Below, one piece after another: positions 1 through 9,225 of a DNA stretch of 64,000 bases. The notes below the pieces were generated by a model, which searched no databases, was not told the DNA's origin, and saw only the letters and a program-made list of their open reading frames with translations. Numbering within the stretch: position 1 is the first letter of the stretch; each line of letters starts with the position of its first letter. Origin of the DNA: Sedimenticola selenatireducens DSM 17993 (GTDB lineage Bacteria; Pseudomonadota; Gammaproteobacteria; Chromatiales; Chromatiaceae). Location of the stretch: the NCBI RefSeq assembly GCF_000428045.1, contig NZ_ATZE01000011.1:77170-141169 (forward strand), given 5' to 3'. The translations under genes and the position numbers were made by a program.

Positions 1-17
1 GGAGAGGGGTTTGACCT

Positions 18-65
18 GTAGGAGGTCCGCCTCGGGCCGAATTCGCGGCGAGGCGCCGCTCCTAC
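18..65. repeat. REP-like palindrome, GTAGGAG family
   Basis: GTAGGAG at 18-24 is mirrored by CTCCTAC at 59-65, with GC-rich imperfectly paired arms around a central AATTC. The right arm (42-65) closely matches the element at 3841-3863, so this is one copy of a dispersed intergenic repeat of the kind common in gammaproteobacteria. It lies upstream of pilD. Confidence 0.7.
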
Positions 66-127
66 CGGGCGAATAGCCAAGCTAGGCCAAAACAAGACCA
101 ATAACTAATTGGGACATAGCCATATTA

Positions 128-1006
128 ATGAGTTACCTATCAATTTTTCAGCAAAACCCGCTGTTCTTTGCCGTCGCCTGTATGCTCCTCGGCCTGTTCG
201 TCGGCAGTTTTCTGAATGTGGTGGCATACCGCCTTCCTAAGATGATGGAGATCGACTGGCGGAATCAGTGTCATGATTTTCTGGATATCAAGAACACATC
301 CGAAGCATCCAGCCCGCCCCTGACCCTGAGTCACCCCGGCTCAAGCTGCCCCCATTGCGGGCACAAAATCAGAGCGTGGGAGAATATCCCTGTCATCAGC
401 TGGCTGCTGCTGCGGGGCCGCTGCTCCGAATGTAAAAAACCCATCTCCTTGCGTTATCCAGTCATCGAACTGGCGACCGGTCTGCTCTCCCTGGCGGTAG
501 CACTCCATTTCGGTTTTAGTTGGCAGGCCGCTACGGCCCTTCCGCTGACCTGGGCCCTGATCGCCCTCACCCTGATCGATTTTGATGAGCAGTTGCTGCC
601 GGATTCCATAGTACTCCCCATGCTCTGGCTGGGCCTGCTGCTGAGTATTTTTGGCATCTTCACCGACAGCCACTCGGCCATTATCGGTGCGGTGGCAGGT
701 TATCTCTCGTTATGGATCGTCTTCCAACTGTTCAAGCTGCTGACCGGCAAGGAAGGCATGGGCTACGGCGATTTCAAGCTGTTTGCCCTGTTCGGTGCCT
801 GGTTTGGCTGGCAGTCCCTGATCCAGATTATTCTGCTCTCTTCCGTGGTTGGCGCGGTAGTAGGAATTTTGTTAATTCTGATTCGGGGGCGTGATTGCAA
901 TATCCCCATTCCCTTCGGGCCCTACCTCGCGGCAGCCGGCTGGATCAGCCTGATCTGGGGTGACCTGATCAACGCGGCCTACCTCCAGTGGGCAGGCTTG
1001 GCCTGA
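128..1006 (+). CDS. pilD: Type IV prepilin peptidase / N-methyltransferase PilD
   Basis: Inner-membrane bifunctional enzyme that cleaves prepilin leader peptides and N-methylates the new N-terminus of type IV pilins and type II secretion pseudopilins. The 292 residues show an N-terminal membrane segment, a cytoplasmic domain with two CxxC pairs (Cys74/77 and Cys99/102), and several further hydrophobic segments. The aspartate-protease motifs are the Asp151-Asp159 stretch ending in LLPD and GYGDFK with Asp215. Length is normal for the family. coaE follows after 3 bases, the same pilD-coaE arrangement as in Pseudomonas. Upstream pilB/pilC would lie outside the window. The ribosome-binding site is weak. 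Confidence 0.95.
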   Translation: MSYLSIFQQNPLFFAVACMLLGLFVGSFLNVVAYRLPKMMEIDWRNQCHDFLDIKNTSEASSPPLTLSHPGSSCPHCGHKIRAWENIPVISWLLLRGRCSECKKPISLRYPVIELATGLLSLAVALHFGFSWQAATALPLTWALIALTLIDFDEQLLPDSIVLPMLWLGLLLSIFGIFTDSHSAIIGAVAGYLSLWIVFQLFKLLTGKEGMGYGDFKLFALFGAWFGWQSLIQIILLSSVVGAVVGILLILIRGRDCNIPIPFGPYLAAAGWISLIWGDLINAAYLQWAGLA

Positions 1007-1009
1007 TCC

Positions 1010-1603
1010 ATGTTCATTGTCGGACTCACCGGTGGAATAGGCTGCGGCAAGAGCGCGGTTACAGATTGCTTCGCCACATTGGGCGTGCCGATTATCGATG
1101 CCGATGTGGTGGCAAGGGCAGTGGTTGAACCCGGCCAACCCGCCCTGCGGGAGATTGTCGAGCAGTTTGGCACCGACGCACTGCTCCCCGACGGGACACT
1201 CAACCGGGCCTGGCTTCGGGGACATATTTTCTCCAACCCGGACGCAAAATCCACACTGGAGGGGATTCTGCATCCCAGGATACGCTCTGAAATGCATCGC
1301 AGGCTGGATGAATTCGATACCCCCTATGCCATCTTCTCCATTCCACTGCTGTTTGAAACCGGGCAGGACAAGGGCGTCGACCGCATACTGGTGGTGGACT
1401 GCGCGCCTGAACTGCAGATCAGCCGTGTCGCTCGGCGTGACCAGGCAAACGAAGCACAGACAAAGTCCATCATCGCCTCCCAGATTGACCGAAAAAGCCG
1501 CCTGGCTAAAGCCGATGATATTATTGACAATTCAGGGACTCTGGATGATCTCCGTCCAATGGTCGAACACCTCCACCAGAAATATCTTAAACTTGCCCCC
1601 TGA
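1010..1603 (+). CDS. coaE: Dephospho-CoA kinase CoaE
   Basis: Cytoplasmic enzyme for the last step of coenzyme A synthesis, phosphorylating the ribose 3'-hydroxyl of dephospho-CoA with ATP. The P-loop GGIGCGKS occupies residues 8-15, followed by the IIDAD motif near residue 30 and the conserved LLFE segment around residue 115. At 197 residues it has the normal family length. The start codon follows the pilD stop with only three bases between, so it is probably cotranscribed and translationally coupled with pilD. Confidence 0.95.
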   Translation: MFIVGLTGGIGCGKSAVTDCFATLGVPIIDADVVARAVVEPGQPALREIVEQFGTDALLPDGTLNRAWLRGHIFSNPDAKSTLEGILHPRIRSEMHRRLDEFDTPYAIFSIPLLFETGQDKGVDRILVVDCAPELQISRVARRDQANEAQTKSIIASQIDRKSRLAKADDIIDNSGTLDDLRPMVEHLHQKYLKLAP

Positions 1604-1627
1604 CAAGCTTATAGTTGCCAGAATCGG

Positions 1628-1633
1628 TATAAT
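1628..1633 (+). promoter_or_regulatory. Candidate -10 box for zapD
   Basis: A perfect TATAAT lies in the 89-base gap between coaE and zapD, 60 bases before the zapD start. No good -35 hexamer sits 16-18 bases upstream, so the assignment rests on the -10 element alone. Confidence 0.4.
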
Positions 1634-1692
1634 GTAAAAAGTTGTCGGTTCCAGGCACCGGGTCAGGTGCGATTATTAACAGACATTGATTC

Positions 1693-2472
1693 ATGCAACC
1701 AGCCGTTTCAGACAAGATCATCTACGAGCACCCGCTCAATGAGAAAACCAGAACCTTTCTTCGTCTGGAGTATCTGTTTCGCCAGGTGGATTTTCACATC
1801 CCGCAATCCAGCACCTGGGACAGCCGGGCCGCCATCTCCAGCCTGATGGACATGGTGGCCATATTTTCCCGCGCCGACATAAAGACCGACCTGATCAAGG
1901 AGTTAAAACGGCACCAGGAGAAGCTGGCCAGCATCCGCGCCGTTCCAGATATCAATGAAGAGCGCCTGGACCAGATTTTGCGCGAGCTGAATGGAGTGTC
2001 CGGCAAACTCCAGCAGCACAGCGGGCAGTTGGGACAGGAGCTAAGAGAGAATGAATTTCTCAAAAGCATCACCCAACGCAGCAGCATCCCTGGGGGGAGT
2101 TGTGCCTTTGATCTACCTCTGTATCATTTCTGGCTGCAGCAGCCTTTCGAACAACGTCACCAGGAGATTGTTGTCTGGAGGCAGACGCTGGAACCGGTAT
2201 TTACCGCGGTCAGCCTGCTGCTCTCGCTCGTCCGGGGCAGTACCACACCCACCCGTGAGCTTGCTTCCAACGGTTTTTTTCAACAGAGTCTGGATGCCCA
2301 GTCACCCGCCCAACTGATCCGCGTCGGGCTGCCCCGGGAAAGCCATCTGTTTGCCGAGATCAGCGGCGGCAAGCATCGCTTCACCATCCGCTTCATGGAG
2401 CAATCGAAGGAAGAGCGCGCCACCCAGACCAAGCTGGACACCACTTTTTTCCTCAACTGCTGTATCCTTTAA
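1693..2472 (+). CDS. zapD: Cell division protein ZapD (YacF family)
   Basis: ZapD binds the FtsZ C-terminal tail and bundles FtsZ protofilaments at the division ring. The 259-residue product starts with the family's typical YEHPLNEKTRTFLRLE segment, is largely helical, and carries the conserved DLPLYHFWL motif in the middle and FTIRFM near the C-terminus. yacG follows after five bases, the standard coaE-zapD-yacG order. The client FtsZ is encoded about 8 kb away in the dcw cluster. Confidence 0.93.
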   Translation: MQPAVSDKIIYEHPLNEKTRTFLRLEYLFRQVDFHIPQSSTWDSRAAISSLMDMVAIFSRADIKTDLIKELKRHQEKLASIRAVPDINEERLDQILRELNGVSGKLQQHSGQLGQELRENEFLKSITQRSSIPGGSCAFDLPLYHFWLQQPFEQRHQEIVVWRQTLEPVFTAVSLLLSLVRGSTTPTRELASNGFFQQSLDAQSPAQLIRVGLPRESHLFAEISGGKHRFTIRFMEQSKEERATQTKLDTTFFLNCCIL

Positions 2473-2477
2473 AGATC

Positions 2478-2675
2478 ATGTCTGATGCGCTGAAAAACGT
2501 ACACTGCCCGATCTGTAAAAAAGCCTTTGACTGGCACAGCAATCCGGAATCCCGCCCCTTTTGCAGCGAGCGCTGCCGACTTATCGACCTGGGGGACTGG
2601 CTGGAAGAGAAACACCGTATTCCGGACACGACCCCGGCAAACCCGTTCCTGCCGCCTGAGGATGATTACAGTTAG
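2478..2675 (+). CDS. yacG: DNA gyrase inhibitor YacG
   Basis: Small zinc protein that binds GyrB and blocks DNA binding by gyrase. The 65-residue product has the four zinc ligands Cys10, Cys13, Cys29 and Cys33 in the CPIC...CSERC arrangement, followed by the conserved LIDLGDWL segment and an acidic C-terminal tail. It is the last gene of the pilD-coaE-zapD-yacG group, five bases after zapD. The downstream gap to the convergent Nudix gene holds decayed palindromic repeats. Confidence 0.93.
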   Translation: MSDALKNVHCPICKKAFDWHSNPESRPFCSERCRLIDLGDWLEEKHRIPDTTPANPFLPPEDDYS

Positions 2676-2751
2676 CCTTTCCTGATCCAGAAATGTAGAC
2701 ATGAGGATGGGGGACTCCTGTGCAATGCACCGGATTCGCCCCTCCCACGCT

Positions 2752-2837
2752 GTCGAGTTACGCCTTCGGCTGACGTGACCTTCTGTGTGGATTGCCGGTT
2801 CCTAATATAGGTCGAATTAGCGATTACGTAATCCGAC
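2752..2837. repeat. Two decayed palindromic REP-like units
   Basis: Two units lie between convergent yacG and the Nudix gene. The second, 2811-2837, pairs GTCGAATTA with TAATCCGAC (8 of 9 positions) around GCGATTACG. The first, 2752-2780, has the related core ACGCCTTCGGCTGACG with poorer arms. Both resemble the dispersed GTCGGATTACGCCTTCGGC palindrome known from many gammaproteobacteria. They could end transcription from both sides, but no U-tract is present. Confidence 0.55.
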
Positions 2838-2844
2838 AATCAAG

Positions 2845-3801
2845 CTACTCAATTGAATTCTCATCCGCCCAGAGCGCACTGATGGCGGCTATGCCCTGGC
2901 CGCCATTTTCCAGAGCTACCTCGACATGATTCGGGCCCAAACCACCCAGGGCATACACCGGGATATTCGCCATCGCGACGATTTGGGAGAATTTGCCCCA
3001 CCCCATGGGCACGGCATTCGGATGGGAAGTGGTGGGCAACACCGGGGAGAGCACACAGAAATCCACATCAATTGCCATTGCCTGCTGCAGCTCTTCCGTA
3101 TTGTGACAGGAGGCGGCAACCCATTTATCGTGAGTAAGTGGTCGCTCACTCAACTCAGCCAACTGACTGCTGCTAAGATGAACACCGTCCGCATTCAGCT
3201 CCACCGCCAATTCCACCGGACAGTTGCAGAGCAGCTTCGCACCGTATTGCTGGCACAGTGCCAGCGCATCGGTGGCCAGCATTGAATATTCGGCCCGTCC
3301 AAGCCGGGGCGCTCTCAGCTGAACCAGCCGCACGCCGCGAAGTAAAGATGCCTCAAGACGCCGCAAAAATTGGCCGGGAATCGCCGGATCGGGACCGGTA
3401 ATCAGATACCGGGGGGGCAGTTTCAACGCAGTGCAGATGGGCCGGTCAGCTGCCGGCATGGCGTACTGGTGCAGATTTTCAGGTAATACCCACTCAAGGG
3501 GTTGCCCTTCCAGGCCGGTAGGATTACCGCTGTACCGGAGTATTCTGTGCACGTCCAGCCGGACACTCTTATCCGGGTAGTGATAGGTGAGGTCAATCAG
3601 AGGTTGGTGAGTACTGACTTCAATACCCAGCTCTTCCCGAATCTCCCGGTGCAGCGCCAGGGAAAGGCTCTCCCCATTCTCCACCTTGCCACCTGGAAAC
3701 TCCCACAGACCACCCTGATGCACACCTTCGGCGCGGCGCGTCAGCAACACACGACCGGCAGCGTCCTGGATGACGGCTACAGCGACGTGAACCGGCAGCA
3801 T
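2845..3801 (-). CDS. Nudix hydrolase (MutT-like) fused to TenI/ThiE-like domain
   Basis: Two-domain protein of 318 residues. Residues 1-125 form a MutT-like Nudix domain whose Nudix box runs from about residue 38 to 59 (GGKVENGE...REIREELG), predicted to remove oxidised purine nucleotides such as 8-oxo-dGTP. Residues from about 131 form a thiamin-phosphate-synthase/TenI-like barrel: QLRAPRLG, ADGVHLSSSQL, SPVLPTTSHP and IPVYALGGL match TenI-family landmarks. The usual QLREK of true ThiE is replaced by QLRAP, so thiamin phosphate synthase activity is doubtful. This fusion is known in Pseudomonas and relatives. argJ lies 80 bases upstream on the same strand. Confidence 0.9.
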   Translation of the reverse strand: MLPVHVAVAVIQDAAGRVLLTRRAEGVHQGGLWEFPGGKVENGESLSLALHREIREELGIEVSTHQPLIDLTYHYPDKSVRLDVHRILRYSGNPTGLEGQPLEWVLPENLHQYAMPAADRPICTALKLPPRYLITGPDPAIPGQFLRRLEASLLRGVRLVQLRAPRLGRAEYSMLATDALALCQQYGAKLLCNCPVELAVELNADGVHLSSSQLAELSERPLTHDKWVAASCHNTEELQQAMAIDVDFCVLSPVLPTTSHPNAVPMGWGKFSQIVAMANIPVYALGGLGPNHVEVALENGGQGIAAISALWADENSIE

Positions 3802-3840
3802 AAATTAAATCTTCTCAATATCGGCATTTGGCTCGTTTGC

Positions 3841-3863
3841 TTCGCGGCTGAAGCCGCTCCTAC
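3841..3863 (-). repeat. REP-like element, GTAGGAG family
   Basis: Read on the minus strand the element begins GTAGGAGCGGCTTCAGCCGC and contains the perfect inner palindrome GCGGCTTCAGCCGC-like stem. It is the same family as 42-65 and sits in the gap between argJ and the Nudix gene. Confidence 0.75.
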
Positions 3864-3881
3864 GATTCCATGCAACTTCAC

Positions 3882-5090
3882 TTACGAGCGGTACTCCGCA
3901 TTGATCTTCACGTAATCGTAGGAGAGATCGCAGGTCAGCACCCGCGTCATCGACTCGCCCCGCCCCAGCGCCACCCGGATAGTCAGTTCGCTCTGATCCA
4001 TCACCCGCTTGCCGGCGGCTTCGGTGTAGTCATCCGCACGGCCGCCATCTCTGACAATGCAAACGTCATCCAGCCAGATCTTGATCCGGTCGATATCCAG
4101 ATTTTCGATCCCGGCGCGCCCCACGGCGGCAAGTATGCGCCCCCAGTTGGGATCAGAGGCAAACAGCGCTGTTTTGACCAGCGGTGAATGGGCGATGGTG
4201 TAGGCTACGTCACGGGCCTCCTGCTCACTCCCGGCCGCCTCAACCCGTACCTCAACCAGCTTGGTGGCACCTTCACCATCCAGCACAATAGCCCTGGCCA
4301 GCTGCATACAGACCTCTTCCACCACGGCGCACAACTTGAGGAAGTCAGGCGAAGTCTCGTCGGTGATGGGTGAGCACCCACTAACGCCGGACGCCATCAG
4401 CACACAGGCGTCATTCGTGGAGGTATCGCCATCAACGGTGATTGAGTTGAACGAGGGTTTGACCGCCAGTTCAAGACAGCGCTGAAGCAGGTGCCGGTCG
4501 ACCAGCGCATCGGTAGCAATATAAGCCAGCATGGTCGCCATATCCGGGCGGATCATACCCGACCCCTTGGCCATGCCGGTGACCGTGATGGTCTTGCCGG
4601 CGAGTTCCAGCTGCCGGGAAACCAGTTTGGGGACCGTATCGGTGGTCATGATGGCGCGAGCCGTCCTGGCCCAGCCCTGTTCAGACAAGGCGGTGAGCGC
4701 ATCGGGCACCGCCACGGCAATCCGGTCCACCGGAAGCGGTTCACCGATCACCCCGGTGGAGAAAGGCAATACCTGATTAATGGCGCAGGCTCTTGCCGCC
4801 GCGACCGCCTTACAGGACTCTCTGGAGGCGCGCAGACCGGCATCGCCGGTACCTGCATTGGCATTGCCGGAATTGATCAGCAGATAGCGTGGCATCGTGG
4901 CCGAGAGGTGCTCCCGGGCAACCACCACCGGCGCTGCACAGAAGGCGTTGCGGGTAAAGACCGCCGCGCAAGTGCTGCCCTCGGCCAGTTCAATAATCAC
5001 CAGATCATCGCGATCCCGATACTTGATCCCCGCGCCTGTTGCGCCGAGGCGAATACCCGGAACCGGCTGAAACTCCAACTCTTCGTTCAT
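3882..5090 (-). CDS. argJ: Bifunctional glutamate N-acetyltransferase / amino-acid acetyltransferase ArgJ
   Basis: Moves the acetyl group from N-acetylornithine to glutamate, closing the acetyl cycle of arginine synthesis; some family members also use acetyl-CoA. The 402-residue precursor contains the autoproteolysis motif MATML, with Thr186 as the predicted nucleophile and new N-terminus of the beta chain. The NSGNANAGTG and DGDTSTND motifs of the family are also present. Other arginine genes (argD, argF) lie 24 kb away. It is separated from secA by a 143-base gap containing a palindromic repeat. Confidence 0.95.
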   Translation of the reverse strand: MNEELEFQPVPGIRLGATGAGIKYRDRDDLVIIELAEGSTCAAVFTRNAFCAAPVVVAREHLSATMPRYLLINSGNANAGTGDAGLRASRESCKAVAAARACAINQVLPFSTGVIGEPLPVDRIAVAVPDALTALSEQGWARTARAIMTTDTVPKLVSRQLELAGKTITVTGMAKGSGMIRPDMATMLAYIATDALVDRHLLQRCLELAVKPSFNSITVDGDTSTNDACVLMASGVSGCSPITDETSPDFLKLCAVVEEVCMQLARAIVLDGEGATKLVEVRVEAAGSEQEARDVAYTIAHSPLVKTALFASDPNWGRILAAVGRAGIENLDIDRIKIWLDDVCIVRDGGRADDYTEAAGKRVMDQSELTIRVALGRGESMTRVLTCDLSYDYVKINAEYRS

Positions 5091-5153
5091 TGACTCGATT
5101 CCGCCAATTCTCGTTTTTGCTTAAACCACATACACCACCCTGATCAGCCGATT

Positions 5154-5179
5154 GATGGGCACGCTACGCTTTGCCCATC
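5154..5179. repeat. REP-like hairpin, GATGGGCA/TGCCCATC
   Basis: GATGGGCA (5154-5161) and TGCCCATC (5172-5179) form a perfect 8-base stem around a 10-base loop. The minus-strand form starts GTAGGATGGGCA, a widespread intergenic repeat in gammaproteobacteria. It lies between the secA stop and the argJ start and has no U-tract on either strand. Confidence 0.6.
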
Positions 5180-5233
5180 CTACTGCCCTACCTATCCTAT
5201 CCGCAGGTATCTCTGGTGTGGATGCTGGCCCTG

Positions 5234-8044
5234 CTATTGAATACGCCCGTGGCACTGCTTGTATTTTTTACCGGAACCACAGGGGCAGGGCTCATTACGC
5301 CCCACCTTGCGATCAGACCGGACAAACGGCTGCTGCGACTCCTCGTCCGCCCCGCTTGCCGCTGCATCCTCTTCATCGCCAAAACCGCCAAAGGTTTCAT
5401 GCTTGAACTGGAAATCGGCTTCATTCTGCTCATGAGCCGGAATTTCCATCATCTCCTGCGGCTGAATCCTCACCTTGGTAAGGACGACTATGATCTCCGC
5501 CTTGATGCTGTCCAACATGTTGGAGAACAGCTCATAGGCCTCCCGCTTGTACTCCTGCTTGGGGTTCTTCTGCGCATAGCCGCGCAGATGGATACCCTGC
5601 CGCAGATAATCCATTGCGGCAAGATGCTCTTTCCAGCTGGCATCCAGGATCTGCAGCATGATCGCCTTCTCATACATGCGCAGATTCTCGCTTCCCGCCA
5701 ACGCCTCTTTTTCGGCGTACTCCTGCTCCATCTGATCGATAATCCGCTGCCGCAGGGTCTCCTCGTGCAGGCTATCATCCGTGTCGAGCCACTCCTGTAT
5801 CGGATAATCCAGCTCATATTCCGCCTTCAAGGCCTCGGTGAGACCGGGAATATCCCACTGCTCATCGAGACTCTCCGGCGGAATGTAGCGGTCGATCAGC
5901 GCGTTCACCACATCATGCCGGATAGAGGTGATAGAGTCGGACACATCCCCGGTATCCATCAATTCATCACGCTGCTGGTAAATCACCTTGCGCTGATCAT
6001 TGGCCACATCATCGTATTCCAACAACTGCTTACGGATATCGAAGTTGCGCCCTTCCACTTTCTTCTGAGCGTTGGCAATCGCCTTGGTTACCCAGGGGTG
6101 TTCGATCGCCTCACCCTCCTCCATGCCCAGTTTCTGCATGATGGCCGACACCCGGTCGGAGGCGAAGATACGCATCAGGTTGTCTTCAAGTGAAAGATAG
6201 AATCGGGTTGAACCGGGATCACCCTGCCGTCCGGAACGGCCGCGCAACTGATTGTCCACACGTCGCGACTCGTGCCGCTCGGTGCCCACCACGTGCAGTC
6301 CGCCCGCATCCAGCACCTGCTGGTGACGCTCCTTCCAGTCAGCCCTGATCTTCTCGATAGCCTCCGGGGTGGCCGCGTCACCCAGATCGGCGATCTCCAT
6401 ATCCGGATTGCCACCCAGCACGATATCGGTACCGCGTCCCGCCATATTGGTGGCGATGGTCACCGCACCGGGCCGCCCGGCCTCGGCAACGATATTGGCC
6501 TCGCGCTCATGATGCTTGGCATTCAGGACCTGATGCGTGACCTTGGCCTTATCCAGCAATTCCGAGATCAGTTCGGATGTTTCAATGGAGGCTGTACCCA
6601 CCAGCACCGGCTGACCCCGTTTGACACAGTCCTGAATGTCTTCAGTAATGGCCCGGTACTTTTCCGCTGCGGTCAGATACACCAGATCGCCCATGTCATC
6701 ACGCACCATATCCCGGTTAGTGGGTATCACCACGACTTCCAGACCGTAGATCTGCAGGAACTCCGGCGCCTCGGTATCGGCAGTGCCGGTCATACCGGAA
6801 AGCTTGTTATACAGACGGAAATAATTCTGGAAGGTGATCGACGCCAGGGTCTGATTCTCCTTCTGGATTTCAACCCCCTCCTTGGCCTCTACGGCCTGAT
6901 GCAGGCCCTCTGACCAGCGTCGCCCCGGCATGGTGCGGCCGGTGAACTCATCGACGATGACAATCTGACCGTCGCGCACGATGTAATCGACATTTTTCTG
7001 GAACAGCGCATGGGCGCGCAACGCGGAAGTGACATGATGCATCAGGCTGATGTTGGCGGTGTCATAAAGGCTGGTCTCGGGATCGAGCAGACCCATCTCA
7101 AGCAGCATCTCTTCCACATGCTCATGCCCATCTTCACTCAGGTATACCTGCCGGGCCTTTTCGTCCACCGAGTAGTCGCCGGGACCAAAGGCCGGTTTGC
7201 CATCTTCATCCGCTTCGATAGGTTCCTGTCGGGTCAGGCGCGGAATCACCTGATCGATGCGTGTATAGAGGTCCGAACTCCCCTCGGCCGGCCCGGAGAT
7301 GATCAGCGGGGTACGCGCCTCATCAATGAGGATTGAATCCACCTCATCCACCACTGCGAAGAACTTCTCCCGCTGGACGCGCTGATCGGCGCTGAAGGCC
7401 ATGTTATCGCGCAGATAGTCGAAACCGTATTCGTTGTTGGTGCCGTAGGTGATATCACAGGCATAGGCTTCACGACGACTTATCGGACGCAGATGAGGAT
7501 AACCGCCGCTTTTGCCATCGTAGTCGTAATCACAGGCAAAGGAAGAGTCCTCGAGTCCGGCGCCGGACGACTGAATCACCCCGACGCTCAGGCCGAGAAA
7601 GGTATAGATTTTCCCCATCCACTCCGCGTCGCGTCGGGCCAGATAATCATTGACCGTCACTACATGCACACCCTTGCCCGGCAAAGCATTGAGATAGACC
7701 GCCAGGGTTGCCACCAGAGTCTTACCTTCACCGGTGCGCATCTCGGCGATCTTGCCGTCGTTGAGGACCATACCGCCGATCATCTGCACATCGAAATGGC
7801 GCATATTCAGCACCCGACTGCCGACCTCGCGCACGACCGCGAAAGCTTCCGGCATCAGTGTATTCAGCTCCGCACCCTGTTCAAGCCGCGCCCTGAATTC
7901 TCCGGTTTTGGCTTTCAGCTCATCATCCGTAAGGGCCTGGAGCTCCGGCTCCAGTGCGTTGATCTGATCAACCACCTTCGACATCCGCTTGACGAGGCGG
8001 TCATTGCGACTGCCGAAGACCTTCCTGAGAATCTTACTGACCAT
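5234..8044 (-). CDS. secA: Preprotein translocase ATPase SecA
   Basis: Peripheral motor ATPase that drives unfolded proteins through SecYEG. The 936-residue product has the Walker A motif TGEGKT at 104-109, the [15 protein letters not shown] helicase segment, the AGRGTDI motif, and a C-terminal SEC-C zinc domain with Cys920, Cys922, Cys931 and His932 that binds SecB. No secM-like gene precedes it; an M23 peptidase gene takes that position, as in Pseudomonas. A possible -10 (TATCAT on the minus strand, 8117-8122) lies in the 171-base upstream gap. Confidence 0.98.
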   Translation of the reverse strand: MVSKILRKVFGSRNDRLVKRMSKVVDQINALEPELQALTDDELKAKTGEFRARLEQGAELNTLMPEAFAVVREVGSRVLNMRHFDVQMIGGMVLNDGKIAEMRTGEGKTLVATLAVYLNALPGKGVHVVTVNDYLARRDAEWMGKIYTFLGLSVGVIQSSGAGLEDSSFACDYDYDGKSGGYPHLRPISRREAYACDITYGTNNEYGFDYLRDNMAFSADQRVQREKFFAVVDEVDSILIDEARTPLIISGPAEGSSDLYTRIDQVIPRLTRQEPIEADEDGKPAFGPGDYSVDEKARQVYLSEDGHEHVEEMLLEMGLLDPETSLYDTANISLMHHVTSALRAHALFQKNVDYIVRDGQIVIVDEFTGRTMPGRRWSEGLHQAVEAKEGVEIQKENQTLASITFQNYFRLYNKLSGMTGTADTEAPEFLQIYGLEVVVIPTNRDMVRDDMGDLVYLTAAEKYRAITEDIQDCVKRGQPVLVGTASIETSELISELLDKAKVTHQVLNAKHHEREANIVAEAGRPGAVTIATNMAGRGTDIVLGGNPDMEIADLGDAATPEAIEKIRADWKERHQQVLDAGGLHVVGTERHESRRVDNQLRGRSGRQGDPGSTRFYLSLEDNLMRIFASDRVSAIMQKLGMEEGEAIEHPWVTKAIANAQKKVEGRNFDIRKQLLEYDDVANDQRKVIYQQRDELMDTGDVSDSITSIRHDVVNALIDRYIPPESLDEQWDIPGLTEALKAEYELDYPIQEWLDTDDSLHEETLRQRIIDQMEQEYAEKEALAGSENLRMYEKAIMLQILDASWKEHLAAMDYLRQGIHLRGYAQKNPKQEYKREAYELFSNMLDSIKAEIIVVLTKVRIQPQEMMEIPAHEQNEADFQFKHETFGGFGDEEDAAASGADEESQQPFVRSDRKVGRNEPCPCGSGKKYKQCHGRIQ

Positions 8045-8215
8045 GGAAAAACTCTTGCTGATATGAATTTAGGCCCACACCGGCAGAGGCCGATGCGAAC
8101 AGAAAATAAAACGGTGATGATACCGTAAAAAGACTGCGATAGCAGGCATTACATACAATCAGGACGCTATCCAGTGCGGATCGTGGCGGCATGGCAGAAG
8201 CACCTGCCGTGTGGG

Positions 8216-9148
8216 TCAGCGTTTGGCGCTGAGATACTTGGAAGGATTGATTGTCTTGCCGTTGCGGGCTATCTCAAAGTGCACGTGGGGTCCGGTTGAA
8301 CGGCCGGTAGACCCCATCAGTGCGATCGGCTGACCCTGGGTAACCAGGTCTCCCGGGGCCACCAGAATTTTGCCATTATGACCATAGCGGGTCACATAGC
8401 CACCTGAGTGCCTCACCTCGATCAGGTTCCCATAGCCACTCTTGGTCCCGGTCCAGGTAACAATACCCGAAGCAACTGCAACGACGTTCGAATTCTTTTT
8501 TCCCGCTACATCCACACCATGATGAAACGCTTTCTTGCCACTGAACGGGTCATTACGGTAACCATAGCGGGAGGATATCCAACCCTTTTCCACCGGACGC
8601 CCGGCGGGGACCAATTCTTCATTCAGCAGGTTATTGCGCATCAGACCTTCCATAAGATCCAGTTTATGCTCACGATCAGTAATAACCAGCGAGAGCTGCT
8701 CCATATCGGCTACCAGCTCAGACACACTGACCGACTGTGCCGCCTCCAATGCCTCGATTCCGCCACGGGCAGGCTCTTCATCGAAATTAAACTCGCCCTC
8801 ATCCAGCTTGCCGATCTTGGCCAGATGTTCACCCAACGCGTCAATCCTCAGAATATGTGACTGCAACTGGCCAAGTCGGAGCGCCAGCGCATCCAGGTGT
8901 TCCTGGGTCCGCCCCTTGGCCTCCTGCAGTTCATCACGTTGTGCCTGTAACAGATTGCGCACCACTTCCGTGGTGTTGTCAGTTGCGGCCTGCGGTAACG
9001 ACGCATCCATTCCCAACTGGTAGCCAGCCCACAGGGATCCTCCCATCAGCAGTGCAAGCACTGGCACAAGGGTAAGCATTAATTTGTACGGAGAGATCGG
9101 ACGGCTGCCTTTTTTATGGCAGAACCTGGAGAGGAGTATAATCTTCAT
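8216..9148 (-). CDS. M23 family (LytM-type) metallopeptidase
   Basis: Predicted periplasmic, inner-membrane-anchored peptidoglycan endopeptidase or regulator. The 310 residues comprise a basic cytoplasmic N-terminus, one membrane segment (about 22-45), a coiled-coil-rich stalk (about 60-170), and a C-terminal M23 domain from about 185. Zinc ligands His209 and Asp213 (HHGVD), His290, and the catalytic His288 (HVH) are all present, so it should be active. It lies between secA and divergent dciA, the position of the homologous gene in Pseudomonas. No clear ribosome-binding site precedes the start. Confidence 0.9.
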   Translation of the reverse strand: MKIILLSRFCHKKGSRPISPYKLMLTLVPVLALLMGGSLWAGYQLGMDASLPQAATDNTTEVVRNLLQAQRDELQEAKGRTQEHLDALALRLGQLQSHILRIDALGEHLAKIGKLDEGEFNFDEEPARGGIEALEAAQSVSVSELVADMEQLSLVITDREHKLDLMEGLMRNNLLNEELVPAGRPVEKGWISSRYGYRNDPFSGKKAFHHGVDVAGKKNSNVVAVASGIVTWTGTKSGYGNLIEVRHSGGYVTRYGHNGKILVAPGDLVTQGQPIALMGSTGRSTGPHVHFEIARNGKTINPSKYLSAKR

Positions 9149-9225
9149 GGTAGCGTATTAGACTCACAAGTGCCTGTTTGAAAGATAAATCACCAAGACA
9201 GCAACTTCCGTGACACAATTCATCC

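Noticed and set aside
5171-6193. 340-codon frame antisense to secA with hydrophobic start
   Set aside because: The hydrophobic stretch comes from the intergenic repeat and the rest mirrors secA codons.
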